A DNA stretch of 56,951 nt from positions 1 through 56,951 of the forward strand of contig JAMFSL010000030.1 of NCBI GenBank assembly GCA_026225275.1, in the 5' to 3' direction. The translations under genes and the position numbers were made by a program. Shown here one piece after another: positions 8,934 through 17,560 of this stretch. Position 1 is the first letter of the stretch, and each line of letters begins with the position of its first letter. A model generated the notes under the pieces. That model did no database searches, was not told where the DNA came from, and saw only the letters and a list, made by a program, of their open reading frames with translations. This DNA comes from Puia dinghuensis (lineage in GTDB: Bacteria; Bacteroidota; Bacteroidia; Chitinophagales; Chitinophagaceae).

Positions 8934-10520
8934 TCACTCCTTTGGCAGATTATACCGGTCGATCAGTTCCAGCATGACGCCATTCGTCCAGCCGAAACCG
9001 TCTTGTCCGGGATATTCCCCGCCACCGGCGTCTTTGTTGATATCGACCACATTGTATTTTTCCATGAGCTTGCCTGTCGATTTGTAGACTTTTTCGACGA
9101 GCCGGACCCAACGGCCGGCAATATCCGTAGCTAAAACTTTTTGTCCGCAACGGTCCAGTCCCCAGATGGTCATCCATTCCAGCGGCGCCCAGCCATTGGG
9201 CGCATCCCATTGCTCTCCGGTGGTAAATTCGGAGGAGACAATGCCACCGGGCTTCAATAATTTTTCTTTAATAACCCCGACTGCCTTGGTACACAGAAAG
9301 CTCATGTAATCAGGATGTTCATTAATAAAGCAAAAAGGATACATGCCGCCAGGATTGATATGGCTGCTTTGCTTTTGGGTCCGGAAATTATAATCGGTAT
9401 AAAAATTCACGGACTTATTCCAGCAATATTTATCGATCAGTTCGCCCCTGCGGATGGCTTTGCGCCGATAATCAGCGGCAGAACTATCTTTGTTGATCAG
9501 CAGGGCCTTGGCGATGGTCCATTCCAGGTGATACAGCAGGGCATTCAGATCCGGTGGTACCAGGTCGGTCGTATGGATCGTCACCAGATTCTTCCCGTCA
9601 GCGAACCAGCGACTGCCGAAGTCGATCCCGCTCTCTGCGGCTGCCCGCAGGTTTTGATACATTTCTAATTTATCCCGTCCCGACCGTTGCACTGTCAGCA
9701 CGTCTTCCCGCCAGCTTTCCTGCCTTGGAACGGTGGCATCATCCCAATAGCGGTTCAGAATATCTCCGTCTTTGAGCCGCACTGCCCGGCGATAGGCTTG
9801 CCCGGGTTTCAGCTTGTCACTGCCATCCATCCAAAACTCATATTCCTTTTCCATGGCAGGCAGGAATTCCTGGTAGACACTATCCCCTTTGACTTCGGCC
9901 AGCAATTCGACCATCACCGAGAAGAAAGGCGGTTGTGAACGGCCCAGGTAATAGGTCCGATTACCATTGGGGATATGGCCGTAGTTCTCGATGAGATAAG
10001 CAAAGTTCCTGACCATGTTCTCAATCATCCCTACCTCGCCGCTTTCCTTGAGGCCGAGCATCGTGAAATAGGAATCCCAGTAATAAACCTCCCTGAACCG
10101 GCCGCCGGGAACGATATAGGGGTTGGGCAATGGTAATAGCGAACTGCCTTCTACTGTCTTGTCGGGCGTCCTTTTCAGGACGGTCCAAAGATTCTTGATG
10201 TGCGTGACCACATCTTCACTGGCATTAGTCTTATACGTATCGGTTGGAGCTACCGGGCCATCGAAATTATCGAATACAAATTTTTTCAGGTCGAATCCCG
10301 GTGTTCCCTTCTGGGCGTCATAATCAGCCAGGATATCGGCAGGCCTTCGCCTGGGGATACAGTCCACAAATGTTTTCCCATCTGAAAAGACCCGGTTCAT
10401 CTGCACATCCACGAACAATTTTCCATAGATCTTGTCAGGAGGCGTAGTGACAATCGGCTGACCGAATGAAAGAAAGGCGCTTACTACGAGAAGTAAAAAG
10501 CCTACGGATCTTTTCATCAT
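8934..10520 (-). CDS. treA: Trehalase, glycoside hydrolase family 37, probably periplasmic
   Basis: This hydrolyses trehalose to two glucose molecules. Both family signatures are present: PGGRFREVYYWDSYF (about residue 138) and QWDAPNGWAPLEWM (about residue 440). The catalytic Asp is seen in ESGIDFGSRWF and the Glu in GGGEYPGQDGFGWTNG. The N-terminus (MMKRSVGFLLLVVSAFLSFG) is a cleavable signal peptide, so the enzyme acts in the periplasm. I chose ATGATG at 10520; longer in-frame starts give no signal peptide at the terminus. It is the first gene of the minus chain leading to nadB, with a hairpin terminator of the preceding operon just upstream. A glucokinase at 24.2 kb could take up the glucose produced, though it is not in the same operon. 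Confidence 0.95.
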   Translation of the reverse strand: MMKRSVGFLLLVVSAFLSFGQPIVTTPPDKIYGKLFVDVQMNRVFSDGKTFVDCIPRRRPADILADYDAQKGTPGFDLKKFVFDNFDGPVAPTDTYKTNASEDVVTHIKNLWTVLKRTPDKTVEGSSLLPLPNPYIVPGGRFREVYYWDSYFTMLGLKESGEVGMIENMVRNFAYLIENYGHIPNGNRTYYLGRSQPPFFSVMVELLAEVKGDSVYQEFLPAMEKEYEFWMDGSDKLKPGQAYRRAVRLKDGDILNRYWDDATVPRQESWREDVLTVQRSGRDKLEMYQNLRAAAESGIDFGSRWFADGKNLVTIHTTDLVPPDLNALLYHLEWTIAKALLINKDSSAADYRRKAIRRGELIDKYCWNKSVNFYTDYNFRTQKQSSHINPGGMYPFCFINEHPDYMSFLCTKAVGVIKEKLLKPGGIVSSEFTTGEQWDAPNGWAPLEWMTIWGLDRCGQKVLATDIAGRWVRLVEKVYKSTGKLMEKYNVVDINKDAGGGEYPGQDGFGWTNGVMLELIDRYNLPKE

Positions 10521-10645
10521 ATATAGAGTTATAGGAGATAAAAATAACGAATTGGCCGGTTTTCCCACTACAACAGATTTTATCCCTATGTAAAATTAAT
10601 TTTATATATTTATCAGGTCGATCAGGTCAAAAGGCCTAAAATGAA

Positions 10646-10669
10646 AACACCGCCAGGAATGGCGGCGTT
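10646..10669 (-). terminator. Rho-independent terminator of the haloperoxidase operon
   Basis: A 9-bp stem with one mismatch (AACGCCGCC against GGCGGTGTT on the minus strand) and a six-base loop is followed on the minus strand by TTTTCATTTT. It lies 43 bases past the stop of the haloperoxidase-like gene and upstream of the trehalase start, so it should end the operon running from 17502 to 10712. Confidence 0.7.
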
Positions 10670-10711
10670 TGTGTTGCTTTTGCTTATAACCAAGAAAATC
10701 TTATAATCTCT

Positions 10712-12271
10712 TTATTGATCGGCGCCGTCACTTTCTGCTCTCGTGACAGCGTAATTACCTACTTTTTGTCCGACCGCACTCCCCACTGTACAGTCTATCG
10801 TATAGTGGATCCCCGCATAGATCCTTGAGTCAGCGGCCTGTTGCGCCAACGTTGCATAAGCCTGCGCCCTGGAAGGGATGAGATGCCCCAGGATCGTAGC
10901 CGCAGCCGAACTGAACATCGAATGACCGGAAACGTAAGAAGGAAAATTCGGCACACCGGTCAGTGTTCTGATAGCCGCATCCATCTGCGTCGGCCTCGGA
11001 TTGAAATATTCATACTTGATATGCCAGCAGACGATGGCGGCATCCATCTCTGCCATATTCAGCAGAGCGTAATTTCTGGCCCACCTCACTTCACTGTAGT
11101 TTTGGTTGATAAAGTCCTGTTCAGCAATATAGTTCCAGTGTCCCGGCGGTGTCCAGGTGCCGGTTCCATCTGCCCAGAACTGCACCTGGCTAAGCTGATC
11201 GCGGGTGGCATTCTTGACAGTGTTATAGGCCGCTTCTGTCTGTGCTTTCATCGAATCACTGCTGGTCGAAGGCGGTGGTCCGGGGTCGAGGGAAACAACC
11301 GCCGCTGAGTCGACCAAAAAGCCCTTTACTGCGCCAAACAGGGGTAACATCGGAGGCCGGGAGGGTGTTTCGAGACTATACCAGGGTATCTGATTCTGGG
11401 CCTGTGCCGTGGTCACATAGGCAGCCCAGACCGTCGCATTGCCTACCGCCTTGCTGGCATTATCGGCTCTGCCTCTGGCCAGAAAAACATCGGCTACCTG
11501 CCGGCCCAGCGCTTCGCCGGCCGTTACATCGCTGCGTGCCGCGGCTCCGGATGCGATCAGGGCCAATTCCTGCTGCGCCAGATCCTGCTGGATCGTCGCT
11601 ATTTCATCGGGGAAAAGTAATTGCATCAATTCTGCCGTCGCGCCGGCAATGACCGCGCCCTCTGACGGATAAGAATACAGGTTGGTCTTTCCGGCAAGCG
11701 GTTTAATAATGGAATCATTCACGTAGGGAGCGTTCCTTTTATACAAACTCTTGTAATACCAGCAGGCGACCAGCGCATCGTATTGCGCGGCGCTGACATA
11801 GGCGTATGCCCGTGCGGCATAAGGCGGATTGGAAAAAGGGAAAAGGGGATAGGCAAAAGGATTGGTGGAGCTGGGAATAGGGTACGTGCCATTGGCATTC
11901 TGATAAGGAGCAAGATTGTATTTCGCCACCATATTACGCATGATCTCGTTCCACCGTAAGACACCACCGGCGCTCCAATAGCTGATCTGGCTTTGCAGCG
12001 TACTGGTCATGTGGGTTTGGTAACCTACGATCTCTTCCAGGTCTGCGGTATAGGAGGTCGTTGTCGTTGCTGCGGGAACAGCGACGGCAAAAGTATCAGG
12101 GCGGGAAAGAAGAATGGTCTTCCAGGTACCCGCATTGAGATCTTCATTCGCCGGATTCAGCGGCGGGAGATTGGCTGTAGTGCCGGAAATGCTTTTGTTA
12201 CAGGACAGCAGGGCTGTCAGTGCGACAACAGACAGGAGACGTGAGGCATATATAGTCAGGCGCATAATCAT
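10712..12271 (-). CDS. Vanadium-dependent haloperoxidase/PAP2 superfamily lipoprotein
   Basis: A 519-residue protein with a lipobox (ALTALLSC), so it is exported and lipid-anchored. The C-terminal third carries all three PAP2/vanadium-haloperoxidase motifs: KYEYFNPRP (KxxxxxxRP), PSYVSGHS (PSGH with the catalytic His), and SRIYAGIHYTID (SRxxxGxHxxxD). These residues bind phosphate or vanadate. The length and the long helical N-terminal part resemble the vanadium chloroperoxidase-like group more than small lipid phosphatases. The substrate is not predictable; acid phosphatase is the main alternative. Its ATG overlaps the stop of the upstream barrel gene (ATGA). It is the last gene of a seven-gene run. 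Confidence 0.85.
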   Translation of the reverse strand: MIMRLTIYASRLLSVVALTALLSCNKSISGTTANLPPLNPANEDLNAGTWKTILLSRPDTFAVAVPAATTTTSYTADLEEIVGYQTHMTSTLQSQISYWSAGGVLRWNEIMRNMVAKYNLAPYQNANGTYPIPSSTNPFAYPLFPFSNPPYAARAYAYVSAAQYDALVACWYYKSLYKRNAPYVNDSIIKPLAGKTNLYSYPSEGAVIAGATAELMQLLFPDEIATIQQDLAQQELALIASGAAARSDVTAGEALGRQVADVFLARGRADNASKAVGNATVWAAYVTTAQAQNQIPWYSLETPSRPPMLPLFGAVKGFLVDSAAVVSLDPGPPPSTSSDSMKAQTEAAYNTVKNATRDQLSQVQFWADGTGTWTPPGHWNYIAEQDFINQNYSEVRWARNYALLNMAEMDAAIVCWHIKYEYFNPRPTQMDAAIRTLTGVPNFPSYVSGHSMFSSAAATILGHLIPSRAQAYATLAQQAADSRIYAGIHYTIDCTVGSAVGQKVGNYAVTRAESDGADQ

Positions 12272-13248
12272 TTCGTTTTGAGCGTTGGTGTTTCGGCTGT
12301 TTTCTTATGGGAAAAATCAAGGATGTAGAAGACCCCGGCGTCGATCGTCGTCGCCTGGCCTACGTTGCGGCCTGCCACGGTGTAGTTGCCGTCGGCCGTT
12401 ACTGACAATCCTTTCACTTCCTTGAACTCATATTTCACATGGGCGCCTACCATCGTGGCATTCATCTTATTGCTGGGAAAAGGCATATCGTTTCTCCGGA
12501 TATCGAATCCGCCCAGCGTGGTCATATCGGAGACCATCGCTTCGATGATCAGCCGGTTGGCCCTGTAACCGGTATGGAAATTGAAAACCGTTTGGTTTGG
12601 CATATCTACCCGATTGCTCAGGATCAGTTCGGTAGTATAGTAGGATTGCTCATCGATCGTGATGTCGCTGCGCCAGGTATAGGTACCGGAGGCCGTTGCA
12701 AAAAAGTGGCCCAGCTGGTAATCCGCGATGATCCTGCCGGACAGCGTCTTGCTGTGCAATCCGATGGACAGCGGAAGATAATCGGCCAGATAGTTGGTCA
12801 GGGGGACAGATCCACCGCCAACTGCAAAGAGGGAAAGAACGCCCCTGTTGCCGATATGCTGCTGATAAGCATCCCATTTCAACCAGGCGGACAGGTCCTG
12901 AACGCCATGCATGCCATGGAGAACGCCCGCAGAGGCGTCAGTCCATACATAGGGAGCGTTGGCCACCACAGCCAGGTGCCTGGTTATGCCATAGATGCCC
13001 ATTACTCCAACCATCTGGGTCTTGACGGTACCCAGGTTCAGGTTATTGCGGTGCAGAGTGCCCTCCCAATAATAATCCCAGCTGCTATGGGTATAGGTGG
13101 CGCCTACACAAAGATTCTTTTTGGCCATCATAATAGCGTCGTCATCGGTCTGTGCGTAAAGACACGGGCATGCGGCCAGCAGCAGTGCCAGTGTAACGAC
13201 GAAGTTTTGGAGTTTTGGGGGAATGAGCATAGTGTTTTTGTTATTCAT
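12268..13248 (-). CDS. Outer-membrane beta-barrel protein
   Basis: This 326-residue protein has a signal peptide (LALLLAACPCLYAQ) and a mature part with alternating aromatic and polar strands ending in strand-like segments, consistent with an outer-membrane channel of the transporter or MetA-pathway phenol-degradation type. Segments such as YGITRHLAVVANAPYVWTD and FFATASGTYTWRSD look like adjacent barrel strands. The C-terminus ends on a Lys/Thr tail rather than an aromatic residue. It overlaps the haloperoxidase gene by four bases and follows the AhpD-like gene by 20 bases, so it may be a transport partner of the operon. Substrate unknown. Confidence 0.75.
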   Translation of the reverse strand: MNNKNTMLIPPKLQNFVVTLALLLAACPCLYAQTDDDAIMMAKKNLCVGATYTHSSWDYYWEGTLHRNNLNLGTVKTQMVGVMGIYGITRHLAVVANAPYVWTDASAGVLHGMHGVQDLSAWLKWDAYQQHIGNRGVLSLFAVGGGSVPLTNYLADYLPLSIGLHSKTLSGRIIADYQLGHFFATASGTYTWRSDITIDEQSYYTTELILSNRVDMPNQTVFNFHTGYRANRLIIEAMVSDMTTLGGFDIRRNDMPFPSNKMNATMVGAHVKYEFKEVKGLSVTADGNYTVAGRNVGQATTIDAGVFYILDFSHKKTAETPTLKTK

Positions 13249-13268
13249 TTTTACGCCGTAGTGATCTT

Positions 13269-13820
13269 TTATTCCTGTGGGACAGACATTCCATATCCCT
13301 GAAAAGCCATCTTTTTTCCCATCTCCACATATGCTTCATTAGGTACAGGCGCCCAGGTGCCCAGCCCATCCACATACCGGTTGTACATGCAGAAGGCGGC
13401 GGCGATCAACACGGTGTCATGGATCTCTTTATCGGTAGCGCCGGTTGCGCGGGCCGCCTGGATATCTTCGGGCGTCACTTTCTTTCCACCCTGTTGTACA
13501 TGATGGGCGATCTCGAGTAGGCTGCGTAGTTTGGGCGATACTTCTGTCTCCGGCAGTCCTTTTTTGATATCGTCGATGATGGAAATATCGGCGCCGGCAT
13601 GCGCCATGGCGGCAGCGGCATGCGAAGTATGACAGAAATGACATCCATTCTTATATGATACGGACGCAGCGATGATTTCCCTTTCTGCCCTGGTGAGCGT
13701 GGAGTCGTCCTGTAACAATGTATTGGCCAGGTCCAACAGCGGAGCGGCGGTGGCGGGGCTATAGTCCAGCAGGCCTACAATGCCCGGAAGATTTTCGTTG
13801 TTTAATTTGATATGTGCCAT
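13269..13820 (-). CDS. Carboxymuconolactone decarboxylase/AhpD-like peroxidase family protein
   Basis: A 183-residue AhpD-fold protein. The active-site pattern E-x-x-x-x-x-C-x-x-C-x-x-x-H is visible as EREIIAASVSYKNGCHFCHT followed by SHAAAAM (residues about 62-85), with both cysteines, the upstream Glu and the His. Such proteins reduce peroxides by a dithiol mechanism; some relatives are decarboxylases without the CxxC. The presence of CHFC favours a peroxidase or thiol-redox role. It lies 35 bases after the MetE-like gene and 20 bases before a barrel gene in one operon. Cytoplasmic, no signal peptide. Confidence 0.88.
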   Translation of the reverse strand: MAHIKLNNENLPGIVGLLDYSPATAAPLLDLANTLLQDDSTLTRAEREIIAASVSYKNGCHFCHTSHAAAAMAHAGADISIIDDIKKGLPETEVSPKLRSLLEIAHHVQQGGKKVTPEDIQAARATGATDKEIHDTVLIAAAFCMYNRYVDGLGTWAPVPNEAYVEMGKKMAFQGYGMSVPQE

Positions 13821-13855
13821 ACGATGAATTTTAATATAGTTGTTTCGGTCGATTC

Positions 13856-14932
13856 TTAGATAGCTACCTGCGTCTTTTCGAGTGCCTTCTCTGCCAGGCG
13901 TGTACCTTCCACGCGCGCCCTGATCTTTTCGAAAGCAATATCGCGGCTGGTCGACAGGTCATCTGCAAACGGTGAAAACCCGCAATCGTCCGTCGTTCCC
14001 AGCTGAGACAAGGGTATATAGCCAGCCGCTTCAAGGATCAGGTCCCTGATCTCGCCGGCGGATTCGATACGGGGGTTCAATACATTCGTTACGCCCAGGA
14101 AAACTCTTTGACCGGGCCGAAGATTGTCTTTGATCACTTCCAGTACCTCGACTTTGTTCTTTTCACCGGCATATTCCAGGTAGAAATTAGTCGCATTCAT
14201 ACCGAACAATAACGGCAGCAATTCGCTGTAGGGAATGTCCGCGCTATGCGTCGAATCACCATCCCCTCCGGGACAACTGTGCACGCCTACCTTTTGCCGC
14301 TCGGACGGACTCAGCCGGTTCAGCACCTCGTTGTTCAACGCGATAAAAGACCGTAATAACCCTCCGCTGGAATCCAGCTTCAGTGAAAGACGCGCCTCGG
14401 TAAAATCTATTTGCACGTTATACGCTCCGGCCGCCAGGCAATAACGGATATCTTTTTCATGTTCGTTAGCCACGTCGGCGATAAACGCTTCGTTGGAATA
14501 ACCTTCGATACCTGTGGCCGGATACAGCAGGCTGAGGGCCGAAGCGGTGATGACGGCCTGTTTGACCGGCAGGCTCGTCAGCGTGATCGCTTTATTCAGG
14601 TAGTCGCTTGCATAGGTCTGATAGCGGAACGGGCCTGCTTTCAGCGTCGGTAGCTGGCGGGTATGTCCGTCGGCGAAAGGGATGACCACACCGCCGGGGT
14701 CAAGTGCCAGACCATTGATGGGATAGGTGGCAAAGCTGGGCTTGGTCTGTTCGCCGTCGGTGATGACCGGTGAGCCGGTGGCTTCAAACCGCTTGATGGT
14801 ATCCTTAATGGCTCTGTCGAATAATACATTCAATTCGTCTACGCCAATACTTCCAGCGGCGTGAGCTTTCATTCCATCAACGAGTTCAACAGGGCGAGGG
14901 ATGCTACCGATAGGTTCTGTAAGAATTGGCAT
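13856..14932 (-). CDS. Cobalamin-independent methionine synthase-like protein (MetE C-terminal domain only)
   Basis: A 358-residue protein corresponding to the catalytic half of MetE (UROD/MetE-like TIM barrel) without the N-terminal domain. The zinc ligands can be placed: His and Cys in GVHSCPGGDG, Glu in NFYLEYAGEK, and Cys in TTDDCGFSPF. Stand-alone forms of this kind act as core-MetE enzymes, in some organisms taking methyl groups from donors other than polyglutamyl folate, and others demethylate small sulfur or organic compounds. It sits in an operon with a haloperoxidase-like protein and an AhpD-like protein, so methyl transfer to or from an unusual substrate is possible (inference). 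No signal peptide. Confidence 0.85.
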   Translation of the reverse strand: MPILTEPIGSIPRPVELVDGMKAHAAGSIGVDELNVLFDRAIKDTIKRFEATGSPVITDGEQTKPSFATYPINGLALDPGGVVIPFADGHTRQLPTLKAGPFRYQTYASDYLNKAITLTSLPVKQAVITASALSLLYPATGIEGYSNEAFIADVANEHEKDIRYCLAAGAYNVQIDFTEARLSLKLDSSGGLLRSFIALNNEVLNRLSPSERQKVGVHSCPGGDGDSTHSADIPYSELLPLLFGMNATNFYLEYAGEKNKVEVLEVIKDNLRPGQRVFLGVTNVLNPRIESAGEIRDLILEAAGYIPLSQLGTTDDCGFSPFADDLSTSRDIAFEKIRARVEGTRLAEKALEKTQVAI

Positions 14933-14964
14933 AGTCGTTATTTTTAAATTTTATTTTTAGAGTA

Positions 14965-16053
14965 TTAAAACCTGATATTGGCGCCGATATTGACAACATA
15001 GTTTGCAAAGGCGGCATCGCCATGCGTATAGACCCCGGTCAGTTCGGTCGTGGTCTTATCCGGTACGCTCTGGGTACGATTGCGAACCAGTGCTATAGGA
15101 CAAAAGGTGTATATACTTACTTTCGAAAACACGTAGGTCAGTCCCGGCTCGGCGGAGATGACATACCCCGGCCGCCGAAAACCATCGCTGCTGCCGATGA
15201 GATCATGTACAGGAAGACAGTCATCCCGGACACCGGCGGAAGCGTACAGCCGGTCGAATTGCAGATTGACGCCGGCACGGGCCATGTATTGATCCGGGCA
15301 GCTCATGATATTGCTGCCATTGGCGATGGAAGCAGCCGAGGGTGTAGCGCCATGCGCATTGGAAACACCGTTCTCATCGGTAGGATTCGAGAGGTAATAA
15401 AAGTTACCATACAGGCCCACCTTCCGAGAAAAATTATAAAACGTATTTATTTCCAGTGTAATGCCGGTACCGCCATCGCCGAGTTGGATGGATTGGTCGA
15501 CCGGACCGTAGGTCTTTGTGCTGTCGCTGGTCTTGAAATAATCCTGGACATTGTCATTACCGGTAGGAAGTTTGATACCCAGGCCTACCTGGATATTGCC
15601 CTTCGGCATTCTTACCGGGTCAAGCAGCCAGCGGTAAACGGCAAAACGAATATCGCCTTCCCCGAAAGCATGCGTGCTGTACCGGTTATAAACACCATTT
15701 TCCAGATAGGTCTGAGACCGCGCATTGGCCGTGATAGGAAGATCCAGCATGAGCGTCCACCGGGGATTGAGTATCCGGTAGATGGTCATGTCCATCGTGT
15801 AGGCATGGTTGATGACTACGTTGCCCAGTGTCTGGCGAATTTTTTGGTAGGCGCTGCCGATATAATCCCGGTTAGAGATATAATACCGGTTGTTGATAGA
15901 GAACTGCCATTGGGCCGCCGTGTCAACGTGCTGGTGGTCGCCGGCCGCGCAGAAACCTCCGGTGCTTCGGATAGCTACGCATCCTTGTGCCAGCAGGCGG
16001 TGTTGAGATAATATGACGGTAAAAAAGAAAAGGCTTACAAAGAATTTTTTCAT
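14965..16053 (-). CDS. Outer-membrane beta-barrel protein with Cys-rich N-terminus
   Basis: This 362-residue protein begins MKKFFVSLFFFTVILSQ, a clear signal peptide. Shortly after the cleavage site are GCVAIRSTGGFCAAG and a DHQH segment, so two cysteines and two histidines lie near the mature N-terminus. The rest consists of barrel-like strands with Asn/Tyr turns and ends in NIGANIRF, with the C-terminal Phe typical of outer-membrane proteins. The start at 16053 overlaps the stop of the upstream DoxX-like gene as ATGA; a longer in-frame start has no signal peptide. Probably a channel or adhesin-like porin; substrate unknown. Confidence 0.78.
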   Translation of the reverse strand: MKKFFVSLFFFTVILSQHRLLAQGCVAIRSTGGFCAAGDHQHVDTAAQWQFSINNRYYISNRDYIGSAYQKIRQTLGNVVINHAYTMDMTIYRILNPRWTLMLDLPITANARSQTYLENGVYNRYSTHAFGEGDIRFAVYRWLLDPVRMPKGNIQVGLGIKLPTGNDNVQDYFKTSDSTKTYGPVDQSIQLGDGGTGITLEINTFYNFSRKVGLYGNFYYLSNPTDENGVSNAHGATPSAASIANGSNIMSCPDQYMARAGVNLQFDRLYASAGVRDDCLPVHDLIGSSDGFRRPGYVISAEPGLTYVFSKVSIYTFCPIALVRNRTQSVPDKTTTELTGVYTHGDAAFANYVVNIGANIRF

Positions 16054-16841
16054 AACGTTAGTTGTGATGTTAGTTGTGTTTTGGATAAAGTCATGGCAGC
16101 CTGTCTGCTTTTTCCTACGGCCAGCCATAGCGCGAATATCGATCCGTAGCTGCCGCCACGTTCTATCCATTCGAACAGTTCATAATGTGGGTAAAACAAT
16201 TCAGTGCCCATCTTCCATATAAAGAAAGCAAGCAGAAGGGGTCGCACAGGGCGGATCAGAATCGCAAATGCTGCGAGGATCTCGAGTGAACCTGCAATAT
16301 GCGCTATCCTGACAGGGTTGGAAAAACCGAGTCCGGCATATTGCGCCAGCAGGGCCTTTTTTTCTATCCAATTCAGCCAGCCATGGCCCAGCAGGAGAAG
16401 GAAAACGGTGATTCTAAGACACAAGAAGATACGATTGAATGTGACAGCATCCGGCTGAGGTTTGTCGCCGATACGGAACCAACAGGATTTGGCCGGGCCT
16501 GACAACAGCAGTAAGGCGAGAGGCGCTCCGTAATTACCGGCACGTTCGACGAGCTCGCCAAAGGATTCGCCGGACAGCGGACGCAGCGAGGCCGTTACAA
16601 TACTCCAGACCACCAACCAGCTTAACACCATCCGCGTAGGGTAGAATAGCAGGGACAAGCCCATCAGGATGTCGATACTGCCGACGACCGGCATGAGATG
16701 GTAAGCCATATCGTGGCCAATGCCAAAGACCGCGAAATAGTTACACCATATGGGTTTGGTGATGATGCCGAAAGCTCCATGTCCGATAAAGCACATGGCT
16801 GACGCTATACGCAAAGTATAATGCAAACTATTCATCTTCAT
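16050..16841 (-). CDS. DoxX-like multi-pass membrane protein
   Basis: A 263-residue inner-membrane protein with about seven hydrophobic segments, among them LRIASAMCFIGHGAFGI, MPVVGSIDILMGLSLLF, LRITVFLLLLGHGWLNW and VRIAHIAGSLEILAAFAILI. Two similar halves each carry a GHG motif (IGHGAFG and LGHGWLN), as in tandem DoxX/DoxD-type proteins. The open frame continues far upstream but overlaps the next gene out of frame, so I place the start at ATG 16841 (ATG 16835 also possible). DoxX relatives take part in thiosulfate oxidation or redox stress complexes; the role here is unknown. Coupled by ATGA to the downstream barrel. Confidence 0.72.
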   Translation of the reverse strand: MKMNSLHYTLRIASAMCFIGHGAFGIITKPIWCNYFAVFGIGHDMAYHLMPVVGSIDILMGLSLLFYPTRMVLSWLVVWSIVTASLRPLSGESFGELVERAGNYGAPLALLLLSGPAKSCWFRIGDKPQPDAVTFNRIFLCLRITVFLLLLGHGWLNWIEKKALLAQYAGLGFSNPVRIAHIAGSLEILAAFAILIRPVRPLLLAFFIWKMGTELFYPHYELFEWIERGGSYGSIFALWLAVGKSRQAAMTLSKTQLTSQLTL

Positions 16842-16938
16842 GTTGGATATAAGCAGGTGTCGTGTAGCCAATCCTTCCGGTATTGTACCTATGGGAGGAC
16901 TGGTCGGTAGTCGTGTTGACGGGACCGTGATCAGGAGA

Positions 16939-17502
16939 TTACAGCTGTTCGGGGGGGTTCTCCGCGATGGGAGCGTAACGGGAAGGAAGTCGCGAAGGGG
17001 CATAAAGACCTGTTGAAGGGGCAGCGGTAGCAGCCCATGCGTCGGCAACGATTGCGCCGGTGGACGGGCAATAGTCCTTTGAGTTGTCCTTGACAGGATG
17101 AGCATTGCTCTTCTTGCCCTGGCTCTGCTGCTGGAGGTCATTGACCTGGCGGAAAAAATCATTTTTGGCGGTCTGCAGTTTCATGGCCGCCATATTGGGA
17201 ATACATAGTAATTCAAGAGAGTCCTGGAATATCCTGCGCTTGACATATTTGTAGTGAACACCGTGGATGTCAATCTGACCATCCACTCTTTCAAAGCTGG
17301 TGGAACCACTATAATAAGACAGCGTAGTCAAAGGAATTTTTAAAGAAATCAGCTGGGAGTCATCGAAATTATCTTTGTCGAAACTGGCTTCCAGCCTGCG
17401 ATCCGAGCGATTCTGCCAATAGCTGCTGAGTAACTGGTATCCATACCAGTTGAAGAAGAGAATCCCCATAAGCAGTATTGCGGCGAATCGTTTCACTAAC
17501 AC
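16939..17502 (-). CDS. Conserved-looking membrane-anchored protein of unknown function
   Basis: This 187-residue protein has a single N-terminal membrane segment (RFAAILLMGILFFNWYGYQL). A soluble domain with repeated beta segments follows (about residues 45-105), then a charged helix (KLQTAKNDFFRQVNDLQQQS) and a low-complexity Ala/Pro/Ser tail of about 50 residues. Only two cysteines are seen (CIPN and DYCP). I do not recognise a family with certainty. It is the first gene of the run that continues with DoxX-like and barrel proteins, separated by 97 bases, which suggests an envelope role. Confidence 0.6.
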   Translation of the reverse strand: MLVKRFAAILLMGILFFNWYGYQLLSSYWQNRSDRRLEASFDKDNFDDSQLISLKIPLTTLSYYSGSTSFERVDGQIDIHGVHYKYVKRRIFQDSLELLCIPNMAAMKLQTAKNDFFRQVNDLQQQSQGKKSNAHPVKDNSKDYCPSTGAIVADAWAATAAPSTGLYAPSRLPSRYAPIAENPPEQL

Positions 17503-17560
17503 AAATTAAGGATTTTAATGAAATATAATAATTTTTTTGCTCTTTCCCGGGCGTCGCCGT

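Noticed and set aside
15022-16011. 329-residue plus-strand ORF opposite a barrel gene
   Set aside because: The minus frame has signal peptide, barrel strands and ATGA coupling; the plus frame has none of these.
16842-17162. Long N-terminal extension of the DoxX-like frame
   Set aside because: The extension overlaps the next gene in another frame, is Pro/Arg-rich and has no membrane segment; the start at 16841 fits the family.
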